A stretch of DNA of 56,073 bases, taken from assembly GCA_027489875.1 (NCBI GenBank), contig JAIXZE010000156.1, positions 1 to 56,073 of the forward strand, read 5' to 3'. This DNA is from Verrucomicrobiales bacterium (GTDB lineage: Bacteria > Verrucomicrobiota > Verrucomicrobiia > Limisphaerales > UBA9464). The notes beneath the pieces are model-generated. The model searched no databases. It saw nothing but the letters and a program-made list of their open reading frames with translations, and was not told where the DNA came from. The translations under genes and the position numbers were made by a program. Positions 34,479 to 42,463 of this stretch are shown here, one piece after another. Position 1 is the stretch's first letter; the number at the start of each line of letters is the position of its first letter.

Positions 34479-35381
34479 TCAGTTGGGGGGCGATGCGGTC
34501 TGGAGGCGGTCGAGGCGGAGGGTGGGCGGACGGCTGTGGCGGAGTTGGGTGCGGCGGGCGAGGGCGGCGTTCCGGATGGATTCGAGCTGCGCGAAGTGAA
34601 GGGCTTTCTCGCGGACGTCCTTCCAGGGGCGCGGTCCACCGGGTTGATATCCCGTGATGCGCAGGAGGCTCCAGGCTTCTCCGTTCCGGAGCGGTCCAAC
34701 GAAGCTCCCGAGGCTCGGGGCGTTGGTCTCGTTCGCGAATTGCGGCCAGCGCTGGAGGATCTCGCGTTGGGTCAGCCAGCCGGTGTCGCCGCCGTTGATG
34801 CGCGTGGCGGGATCGTCGGAGCGCTGGCTCAGGTTCCCGAATCCGTTGGTGGCGGGAATGCGGAGGCGGGCTTCGCTGGTGAGTTCGGCAAAGCGGATGC
34901 GGGCCAGGCCTTCGGCGGCATCGCCCGTGGCGGTGGGGACATGCAGCTGGAGTTCAGCCACGCGCCAGAGTTCGGGACGTTCGAATTCGTTGGGGTGCCG
35001 ATCGCGGTAATCGCGGGCCTGAGCCTCGGTGACCTGCGGCACGGGAATCTGCGAGGGACCATTGGTGAGGAAATGGTCGGCGAGGGTGTTCTTGAGCAGT
35101 TCCACGACCTCGGGACGCAGGTGATGTCCGGCCTTGCGGGCGTCGGCGAGGACGAGTTCGCGGTCGACGAGTTCCTCCAGAAGGTTTGAAAGGGCGGGCA
35201 TCGAAGTGATGCCGCGGCGTTCGGCTTCCCAGAGCAGTTCGGAACGGCGGATGAAACCATCGGCGGCGACGGCGACGACGTCCGGGTTGGTGAAAGGATC
35301 CGATGGTTTCGGGCGGCAGGAAGCCGCGAGGCAGAGCAGGACAGCGGCGATGGCCGCAGGCCACGGGCGAAGCCGGATCAT
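34479..35381 (-). CDS. Parvulin-type peptidyl-prolyl isomerase lipoprotein
   Basis: 300 residues from ATG 35381 (an upstream ATG adds 10 residues). Signal peptide with lipobox: MIRLRPWPAAIAAVLLCLAASC, with lipidation on C22. A helical SurA/PrsA-type N-terminal part (LSNLLEELVDRELVLADARKAG) precedes a parvulin domain (~110-270) with YRDRHPNEFERPE, VAELQLHVPT and NGGDTGWLTQREI...GPLRNGEAWSLLRITG. It should assist folding of exported proteins on the periplasmic side. Being next to the gene for a giant secreted protein may be meaningful, since such proteins need folding help. The stop lies close to the repeat block. Confidence 0.85.
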   Translation of the reverse strand: MIRLRPWPAAIAAVLLCLAASCRPKPSDPFTNPDVVAVAADGFIRRSELLWEAERRGITSMPALSNLLEELVDRELVLADARKAGHHLRPEVVELLKNTLADHFLTNGPSQIPVPQVTEAQARDYRDRHPNEFERPELWRVAELQLHVPTATGDAAEGLARIRFAELTSEARLRIPATNGFGNLSQRSDDPATRINGGDTGWLTQREILQRWPQFANETNAPSLGSFVGPLRNGEAWSLLRITGYQPGGPRPWKDVREKALHFAQLESIRNAALARRTQLRHSRPPTLRLDRLQTASPPN

Positions 35382-35444
35382 TGGGGCGGAGGCTGCCCGG
35401 GGAAGGGGCACGGGTGCAATCGCGTTTCCCCGGGATGGCGGGGG

Positions 35445-35540
35445 AGTTTGAAGATTTCAGTTTCAAGTTTGAAGTCAGTGGAATCTGGCATCTGGCAACT
35501 CCCTGTCCCCTTGCAAACTTCCAACTTCAAACTTCAAACT
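35445..35540. repeat. AGTTTGAAG inverted repeats
   Basis: AGTTTGAAG and CAAGTTTGAAGT on the left and ACTTCAAACTTCAAACT on the right could pair across ~50 bases. The feature sits just before the GMC oxidoreductase ATG. The same heptamer pattern is found at 19105-19120. Confidence 0.5.
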
Positions 35541-35547
35541 CCACCCC

Positions 35548-37410
35548 ATGCCCCTGCTGCTCGACCGCAAGACGCGGCCGCAATACGACGTCATCGTGGT
35601 CGGGTCCGGCGCTGCCGGAGGCCAGACCGCCTACACCCTCGCCCAGGCCGGTGCCAAGGTCCTGCTCCTCGAGGCCGGACGAAACTACGAGCCGCCGCGC
35701 GAGACCCCGATGTTCAACATCAACGGCACGGCACCCCTCCGCGCCGCGCCCACGCCGGACAAGCACTTCGGATTCTACGACGCCACCGTCGACGGCGGCT
35801 GGACCGTTCCCGGCGAACCCTATACCTCGCGCCGCACCGATGATCCCTCCGGCAAGTTCCACGTCGCCCGCGACTGGCAGGCCGTCGGATCCAAGCAGGA
35901 ATGGCTGTGGTGGCGCCCCCGCATGCTGGGCGGGCGCGCGAATCACTGGGGTCGCATCTCCCTCCGCATGGGACAATACGACTTCAAGCCGAAGACCCGC
36001 GACGGCCTCGGCCTCGACTGGCCCTTCGACTACAAGGATCTCGCGCCTTACTACGACAAGGTCGAGGCCCTGATCGGCGTCTACGGCGCGAACCAGACGC
36101 CCGAGCTCGAGAACACACCCAACTCCTCCCCCGGCGTCCTCCTCCCGCCGCCCAAGCCCCGCGGATACGAGCTGCTGATCCAGAAGCACTGCAAGAAACT
36201 GGGCATCCCCGTCATCCCCGCCCACATCGCCATCAAGTCGGCCCACCCGAACTACCAGAAGACCGCCGAACTCCTCCACCCCGACGATCCCAAGGCCCAG
36301 AAGGTCTTCACCGACGACGCCAAGAAGCGGCTCCCGTGCTTCTGGTCCACGCCTTGCGGACGCGGCTGCAACATCCGCGCGAATTACCAGCCCACCACCG
36401 TCCACATCCCGCCCGCCCTCGCCACCGGCAACCTCGACGTCATCACCGACGCCATGGTCCGCGCCGTGTCCGTCGATGACCGCGGCCGCGCCACCGGCGT
36501 CCATTACGTCGACAAACCCACGAAGTCCGACCAACACGTCAAGGCCCGCGTCGTCGTCCTCGCCGCTTCCGGATGCGAGTCCGCCCGGATCCTCCTCAAT
36601 TCGAAGAGCGCGCGTTTCCCGAACGGGGTCGCCAATTCCTCCGGCAAGATCGGGCGTTATCTGATGGACACCGTCGGTGCCCAGTTGCAGGGACAGATTC
36701 CCGCCCTCGAAAACCTGCCCGCGTGGAATGACGAAGGTGCCGGCACCGCCATGCACATGTATACCCCGTGGTGGCTGTACAAGGAACAGCTCGCCGGAAA
36801 GCTCGGGTTCGCCCGCGGCTACCACATCGAGATGAGCGGCGGACGCCAGATGCCCGGCGTCGGTTCCTTCAACTGGCTCACCGAAGCCAACAAGGGTGCC
36901 TACGGCCGCAAGCTCAAGGAGGACGCCCGGCGGTACTACGGATCCGTCATCACCCTCGCCGGACGCGGCGAGATGATCCCCAACGACAAATCCTTCTGTG
37001 AGATCGATCCCGACGTGAAGGACCAGTGGGGCATCCCGGTCCTGCGATTCCAGTTCGGCTGGACCGACCACGAGACGCGGCAGGCCGCGCACATGCACCA
37101 GACGTTCAAGGACATCATCGAGAACATGGGCGGACGCGTCCTGGGCGCGCCCCCGCAGGCCGACGGGGCCAAGGCCATCTACGCCGGCGGTGCCATCATC
37201 CACGAGGTGGGCACCACCTGCATCGGCAGCTCCGCCAAGGATTCCGTCCTCAACCCCTGGTGCCAGTCCTGGGACGTCCCCAACCTCTTCGTCACCGACG
37301 GCGGCCCCTTCGTCTCCAACGCCGACAAGAACCCCACGCTCTCCATCATGGCGCTCGCCTGGCGCGCCTCCGATTACCTCCTCTCCGAACTGCGCAAGGG
37401 GAACATCTGA
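35548..37410 (+). CDS. GMC-family FAD-dependent dehydrogenase (gluconate dehydrogenase large-subunit type)
   Basis: 620 residues. N-terminal FAD motif: DVIVVGSGAAGGQTAYTLA with LLLEAGRN. The GMC pattern MLGGRANHWGRISLRM follows. At the C-terminus the active-site region is IHEVGTTCIG (catalytic His), with VTDGGPFVSNADKNPTLSIMALAWR (second catalytic position Asn, and FAD contact). Together with the following gluconate-2-dehydrogenase subunit 3-type gene it forms a two-subunit membrane-linked sugar or alcohol dehydrogenase; no cytochrome c subunit is adjacent. It has no signal peptide, so export on the partner's Tat signal is expected. The substrate is uncertain. Confidence 0.9.
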   Translation: MPLLLDRKTRPQYDVIVVGSGAAGGQTAYTLAQAGAKVLLLEAGRNYEPPRETPMFNINGTAPLRAAPTPDKHFGFYDATVDGGWTVPGEPYTSRRTDDPSGKFHVARDWQAVGSKQEWLWWRPRMLGGRANHWGRISLRMGQYDFKPKTRDGLGLDWPFDYKDLAPYYDKVEALIGVYGANQTPELENTPNSSPGVLLPPPKPRGYELLIQKHCKKLGIPVIPAHIAIKSAHPNYQKTAELLHPDDPKAQKVFTDDAKKRLPCFWSTPCGRGCNIRANYQPTTVHIPPALATGNLDVITDAMVRAVSVDDRGRATGVHYVDKPTKSDQHVKARVVVLAASGCESARILLNSKSARFPNGVANSSGKIGRYLMDTVGAQLQGQIPALENLPAWNDEGAGTAMHMYTPWWLYKEQLAGKLGFARGYHIEMSGGRQMPGVGSFNWLTEANKGAYGRKLKEDARRYYGSVITLAGRGEMIPNDKSFCEIDPDVKDQWGIPVLRFQFGWTDHETRQAAHMHQTFKDIIENMGGRVLGAPPQADGAKAIYAGGAIIHEVGTTCIGSSAKDSVLNPWCQSWDVPNLFVTDGGPFVSNADKNPTLSIMALAWRASDYLLSELRKGNI

Positions 37411-37446
37411 TCCAACGCCATCGCCCACCACCCACGCACCCCACCC

Positions 37447-38094
37447 ATGACTCCCGAAATCTCCCGACGCGAAGCCCTCCAATGGATCGCCTCCGCCTCG
37501 TCCCTCCTCATCGCGCTGCCCGAAGCCCACAGCGCCGACACCGCCGCCGCGGCCTCACCCCCTGGCGGCAAGCCCTACGGCACCGATCCCAACCTCCTCA
37601 AGACCTACAAGCCCGGCGACCTCTGGCCCCTCACGCTTTCCGACGCCCAACGCCAGACCGTCACCGCGCTCACCGACCTTATCCTCCCCGCCGATGAGCC
37701 TTCCCCCGCCGCCAGCGCCGTCGGGGTTCCCGCATTCATCGACGAATGGATCAGCGCGCCCTACGCCACCCAGCAGGCCGACCGCCCCGTGATCCTCGAA
37801 GGCCTCGCCTGGCTCGACGCCGAAAGCCGCAAACGCTTCCAGTCCGACTTCGCCGCCCTCACCCCGGAACGCCAATCGCAGATCGCCGACGACATCTGTC
37901 ACGTCCCCAGCGCCAAGCCCGGATTCGAGACCCCCGCGAAGTTCTTCCACCTCTTCCGCAACCTCACCCTCGGCGGCTACTACACCTCGCCTGCCGGCAT
38001 GAAGGACGTCGGCTTCATCGGCAACGTCGCCCGCACCCGCTTCGACGGCCCCCCTCCCGAAGTCCTCGCCAAACTCGGAATCGAGAAAGCATAG
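37447..38094 (+). CDS. Gluconate 2-dehydrogenase subunit 3-family protein, Tat-type signal
   Basis: 215 residues, starting 36 bases after the dehydrogenase gene. The N-terminus MTPEISRREALQWIASASSLLIALPEAHSA has the twin arginines and hydrophobic stretch of a Tat signal. The body (TLSDAQRQTVTALTDLILPADEPSPAASAVGVPAFIDEW) is typical of the small gamma subunit, and FFHLFRNLTLGGYYTSPAGMKDVGF matches its conserved end. It probably carries the folded FAD subunit through the Tat pore and stabilises it in the periplasm. Confidence 0.9.
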   Translation: MTPEISRREALQWIASASSLLIALPEAHSADTAAAASPPGGKPYGTDPNLLKTYKPGDLWPLTLSDAQRQTVTALTDLILPADEPSPAASAVGVPAFIDEWISAPYATQQADRPVILEGLAWLDAESRKRFQSDFAALTPERQSQIADDICHVPSAKPGFETPAKFFHLFRNLTLGGYYTSPAGMKDVGFIGNVARTRFDGPPPEVLAKLGIEKA

Positions 38095-38904
38095 GGGGAG
38101 TTCCAGATTTTCAGTTTCAAGAATCCCGATTGCAGGCCGCGTGCCCCCACGCGGCGCAGGTCAGATTCCCAGTTCCCAGTCGCCCGTCGCAACAGCCGAG
38201 GTAACAAGGCTGAGGAGAAGATATCTGGCACGACCTGATTCAGCGTTGTCGCCGCAGGGTTCTGACACCTGGAGTCAGCGTTTGTGCCATTGGGGTCGCA
38301 TCTCTCTGGACCTGCATCCCGCGCCCGCCCTCGCCGCAACGCGGCGCACGGCGAAAGCCCGGGGTGGAGCGGAGCGGAACCCTGGGGCACCCCACCCCAT
38401 GACACCTCGCCCCAACGGGGCGAACGGTGACCACACGCACCCTGTTCCGTGAGCCCCTTCAGGGCACTGAGGACGTTGTGGGGCGTGGTTCCCGGGGTTC
38501 CACCCCGTTCACCGGTAGCTCCTTCGGGGCAAGCAACTCGGAACTGCAGTCTGGGAACTGGAAACTCCCCCTGCAGGCCGGGTGCCCTCACCCGGCGGGA
38601 TCGGGGATGCGCCGCGTGGGGGCACGCGGCCTTCAATGGGTCGAGGCTGAAGGCCGGGTGCCCTCACCCGGCGCCTGCATTGAAGACTGCCCGTTCATTG
38701 ATGCAAAACACCCCTGCTGTAAGGGGTCGGTTCTTCGCGTGAACTCCCCAAAACCCTGACTTTCTTTCACGCCGAGTCGCCGAGCCCACGGAGAACAAAC
38801 AATGAATCCCCACTCACTCGGCGTGCTTTGCGGCTCTGCGTGAAAAACCTGTTCCAACAAAGCCGCCAAGCCTCAAAGCCGCCAAGGGGACAAGCACCGA
38901 CCTG
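38095..38904. repeat. Repeat-filled intergenic region
   Basis: No gene. Hairpins of the GCCGGGTG/GCCGCGTG family at 38136-38155 (GCGTG type), 38577-38596 (GGGTG type), 38611-38630 (GCGTG) and 38653-38672 (GGGTG). 38290-38530 has the GC-rich block including GCGAAAGCCCGGGGTGGAGC and GGGGTTCCACCCCG. 38760-38890 has CTTTCACGCCGAGTCGCC and an inverted GGCGTGCTTTGCGGCTCTGCG, a dispersed type also seen near 16550. Confidence 0.7.
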
Positions 38905-39038
38905 AGCTGCATCTCGACACTGCCCCCATCACGAATCGTTCCGGGGCGGCGATGTCCTCATCGCCCTAGAAACGACTTCGGCACGGCGACGAGGACGTCG
39001 CCACCCCGTTCCTCCTGGGGCAGGGTCAGCGCGCGCCC
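38905..39038. mobile_element. Twin-hairpin element, well-preserved copy E
   Basis: 134 bp. Left end AGCTGCATCTCGACACTGCC (then CC) matches the intact element at most positions; the right end is the complement of GGGCGCGCGCTGACCCTGCC. The hairpins GGCGATGTCCTCATCGCC and GGCGACGAGGACGTCGCC are both intact and in the same orientation as at 21010. No target duplication was found. Confidence 0.8.
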
Positions 39039-39049
39039 AACTCGACGTC

Positions 39050-39225
39050 GATCCCGATCCCAAGCAGGACTCCATCGGCAACATGCCGGGCTGACAAGGT
39101 GAGGAATGACGAGGAACACGGGCGACCGCCCTTCTCGCACGCGTCGGTATCGGCATCGGGATCGGGATCGGAATCAAAAACAGAATGCAGAATCCGGTTC
39201 GAACCCGAACCCGAACCCGGCCTCC
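39050..39225. repeat. Hexamer-array composite repeat, inverted copy
   Basis: Read on the minus strand: TTTTTGATTCCGATCCCGAT, hexamers, GACGCGTGCG, then ~90 bases including CATTCCTCACCTTGTCAG and GCATGTTGCCGATGG. The same order occurs at 49195-49342 on the plus strand. It lies next to twin-hairpin copy E and 55 bases upstream of the next gene. Confidence 0.75.
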
Positions 39226-39279
39226 CCATCCGACTCCCTGCTTGCCTTGCTTCCCAGAGAACGGCAGACAACGCGGGTC

Positions 39280-42200
39280 ATGCCCCCGTCCAATCCGCGC
39301 CCAAGCCATGCCCCTACGTCCTCGGTGCGACTCTTCCTTTGGCTCTGGATCCTTCTGGCGTGGGGTCCACTGGTTGGCCGCGCCCAGAACCTCGTGACCA
39401 ACCCCGGCTTCTTCGGCGGCGAACTCACCGGCTGGCAGGGCAATCCCAATTACATCGGCTATGTGCCCTCGCCCGGTGGCGCGTGGATCGGGCTTTCGGG
39501 CGAATTGCATCAGGACCTCACCACCGAACCGGGCGCGTCCTATACAATTGAATTCTCGGTGCAACGCTTCGACCCCCAGCAATCGTGGCGTCCCAATTCC
39601 CTCGAAGTCTCCTGGAACAACCAACGCCTCGGCTACTTTGACTTCGTGGAGTCGGACACCCGCTGGCTCCGGATCCGATACTTCGTGCGGTCGACCGGCA
39701 CGGTCACCCGGCTTCGGTTCCGCGGCATCGAGTTCCCATCGCTGGACAATGTCTCGGTCACGCGGAGCGCGACAGGCTTCGCTACCGGTGCCATGGCCCT
39801 GCCTCTCGACGGGGCCCAGTCGCTGGAGGGCGATCCCATCCCCCTCCGAAGCCTATGGACCTCGGAAGGCGGTGCCTCACTCCCGTCCACGACAACATTC
39901 CTCCTCGGCGGCATCGTTCCCCTGGTCACCGCACCTCAAGCCGGCGGACAGGCCAACGCGGTGTGGACCAATCCGCCACCGGGCGTTCACTTCATCGCCG
40001 CGTCGGCTCCGGGCGGATACCAGACACCTCCGGTGCGCATCGTCGTCGCGGCACGGCCGAAGCTCCGACAGGTCGCACCTCTGAACCGTCAGTTCTTCGC
40101 CCCCAACACCCCGGTGGCCCTCCGGGCCGATCTCGTGGACAACACCGGCACCGACACCATCCAAACCGTCCGCATCCTGATCGACGGCGAGGTCTTCGCA
40201 CGCGTCGCTCCCACCGCCGGTCGTGTGCAATCCGCCTGGACGACCGGAGCGGAAGGCAGCCACACCCTCGAATTCATTGGTGAAACCGCGAACGGCCGCG
40301 ACATCGCGCAAACAAAAGTCCTGATCCACGTCCTGCCGACGGGAGAACGCGACGTTGTGCAAACGGCCGAAGGCGCGACCGAGACCTTCGGCCCCGAAGC
40401 CCGCATCGCACAGACCTTCACGGCCGGATTCCATGGACGGTTGGTCTCGGTCGAATTGGTTGGCACGAGCAACAGCGGGTTGTTCGACAATCCTCTGGAG
40501 GTCGAGATCCTCGACGTCGATCCCATCAACCGGAACCCCGGCACCAACATCCTCGGTTCCACACGGGTGACCCTGCTTGAAGCCATCAACGCGTCCCGCA
40601 CAGGCCAACTCCACCTCGCCTTTCCCTCGAACCGGATCCATCTCATGGCGGGCCGATCTTACGCGGTCGCGTGCCGGTACATCGCGCCGGCAGGCGAGCA
40701 AGTCAGCCTGCGCACCTCATTCATCGATGCACTGCCCGGTGGACAGCTCTGGCGTCAATCCGGTGCGGGCTGGATCCCGGCTACCATGCTGGGCGGACCC
40801 GTGGTCGGCCACGACATCCAGATGACGACGTGGATGGTTCCGGTCCCGGGACCCTCCGCCTCGATCCGGACGCCCGCGCCATTGGCAGGCTTCGCGGCAG
40901 GCGAAGCCATCCCGATCCAGGTCGAGGCCACGCCCGGCATTTCCTCCAACGAAGTTCAGCGGATCACCTTCCTCGCGAACGGACTCGAAATCGGCTCACT
41001 GACGTCACCGCCGTACGCGTTCACCTGGACCAATCCTCCCATCGGAAACCACGTCCTCCAGGCCGCAGCGATCGACGTCAACGGCTACATCGGTTGGTCC
41101 GCGCCCATCAGCGTCCTTTCCGGCGTCGATGCGACCCACCTTCCACGCTTGCGTGTCGAGGACGCCGCATCCCCCGAGGGCAACTCCAGCCTGCCACCGC
41201 TGGTCTTCCCAGTGACGCTCTCGGCCCCGGCCGCAGCACCCGTGACGGTCCAGTTCAACACCCGGAACCTGGATGCCGTCGCGGGCGTCGATTATGTCGA
41301 AGCTTCCGGTGTTCTGACCTTCGCGCCCGGGCAGACGCAGGCATTCGTCTTCGTCCGGATGGTGGCGGACGCTCGCGACGAACGACACCGGAGCTTCCGA
41401 CTCGATCTGCGCCTCCCGGAAGGAGCAGTTCTCGACCGACCCTCCGCCACCGGGACCATCCTTGACGACGAACCGGGTTCGGGAAAGGCCTTCTCCTATG
41501 AATGGTCGGGCCTGCCAACGCCGGTTCGTCCAGGAACACCGTTCAACGTCCGGCTCACCGCACGTGATCTTCTGGGTACCGCCGTGGCTTCGGTCCCGGG
41601 CGGGGTCACCATCGGCATTGTTCGCGAGACCGATGCACCCCAGCTCTTCCTGGGCCCCTCCGAACCCAACGGCACAGTCCCCGAGACCGGCTTCACCGCC
41701 GGCCTGCGTTTCCGTCCCAAGGTCGACCTCATCGCGACCCATCTCCGCAGCCGTGCCGGTGGCTCTGCTGCGCTCCGCTCGGATCTAGGACACATCCACG
41801 CGGCCGCGACCTTGCCCTTCAGAACCGGACAATGGCAGGAGGCCTCACTGCCGCATCCCGTGCTGTTGAAGGCAGGCACTGTGTACTACCTGACACTCTA
41901 CGTCACCGTCCCGGGGATGCCCCTCGGCGCGACGGGCATGGCCGGGCTCCCGTGGATCGAGCACCTGGGCCAAACCGTTGCCTCCGGCAATTCATTCCCG
42001 ACGCAGTCAGGATTCATGAATCCGGCAGTCGACTTTCGATTCATCCCCGTGGAGTCCCGTCCTGATCTGCTGCCGACGATCGCCGCCACGCAGTTCCCGG
42101 ACGGAACCTGGGAAGGCCCGGTGAACGTCACGACCGCTGGGCCGAGGCTCCGCCTTTTCGCCAGCGGCCTGCTCGGAAACGCGACAGTTTCAGCCCGCCT

Positions 42201-42429
42201 CCAATTCGCGACGCCCGAGATGTGGCTCGCGTCGGATCCATCCGCATCCATGCCCAGATTCCTCCTGAACGTCACGGGCGGGTACCGCTTCCAGGTCCAG
42301 GCCAGCACGAACCTCCACACGTGGTCCGACTCCAGCCCGTTCCTCCGCTCAGCGGGAGTGCCCATTCCGTGGGAACCCACAGATCCAACGCCAGCCACCG
42401 CCTTCTTCCGCCTGATCGCCGTGGAATGA
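39280..42429 (+). CDS. Secreted protein with DUF642-like, Calx-beta and DUF4082-like domains
   Basis: 1,049 residues from ATG 39280; the frame runs upstream only through the hexamer repeat. The signal peptide is near LFLWLWILLAWGPLVGRAQ. Residues ~37-165 look like a DUF642/carbohydrate-binding beta-sandwich (NLVTNPGFFGGELTGWQG). Ig-like segments follow (VRILIDGEVFARV; ITFLANGLEIGSLTSPPYAFTW), with a DUF4082-like segment between them (AQTFTAGFHGRLVSVEL) and another later (GFTAGLRFRPKVDLIATHL). A Calx-beta domain spans ~630-730 (ASPEGNSSLPPLVFPVTLS). The tail YRFQVQASTNLHTWSD...FFRLIAVE is shared in style with the neighbouring giant proteins. No enzyme motif; probably an extracellular glycan-binding or adhesive protein. 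Confidence 0.82.
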   Translation: MPPSNPRPSHAPTSSVRLFLWLWILLAWGPLVGRAQNLVTNPGFFGGELTGWQGNPNYIGYVPSPGGAWIGLSGELHQDLTTEPGASYTIEFSVQRFDPQQSWRPNSLEVSWNNQRLGYFDFVESDTRWLRIRYFVRSTGTVTRLRFRGIEFPSLDNVSVTRSATGFATGAMALPLDGAQSLEGDPIPLRSLWTSEGGASLPSTTTFLLGGIVPLVTAPQAGGQANAVWTNPPPGVHFIAASAPGGYQTPPVRIVVAARPKLRQVAPLNRQFFAPNTPVALRADLVDNTGTDTIQTVRILIDGEVFARVAPTAGRVQSAWTTGAEGSHTLEFIGETANGRDIAQTKVLIHVLPTGERDVVQTAEGATETFGPEARIAQTFTAGFHGRLVSVELVGTSNSGLFDNPLEVEILDVDPINRNPGTNILGSTRVTLLEAINASRTGQLHLAFPSNRIHLMAGRSYAVACRYIAPAGEQVSLRTSFIDALPGGQLWRQSGAGWIPATMLGGPVVGHDIQMTTWMVPVPGPSASIRTPAPLAGFAAGEAIPIQVEATPGISSNEVQRITFLANGLEIGSLTSPPYAFTWTNPPIGNHVLQAAAIDVNGYIGWSAPISVLSGVDATHLPRLRVEDAASPEGNSSLPPLVFPVTLSAPAAAPVTVQFNTRNLDAVAGVDYVEASGVLTFAPGQTQAFVFVRMVADARDERHRSFRLDLRLPEGAVLDRPSATGTILDDEPGSGKAFSYEWSGLPTPVRPGTPFNVRLTARDLLGTAVASVPGGVTIGIVRETDAPQLFLGPSEPNGTVPETGFTAGLRFRPKVDLIATHLRSRAGGSAALRSDLGHIHAAATLPFRTGQWQEASLPHPVLLKAGTVYYLTLYVTVPGMPLGATGMAGLPWIEHLGQTVASGNSFPTQSGFMNPAVDFRFIPVESRPDLLPTIAATQFPDGTWEGPVNVTTAGPRLRLFASGLLGNATVSARLQFATPEMWLASDPSASMPRFLLNVTGGYRFQVQASTNLHTWSDSSPFLRSAGVPIPWEPTDPTPATAFFRLIAVE

Positions 42430-42463
42430 CACAGTCCACCGTTGCCTCTTCCCCTCTTCGCCC

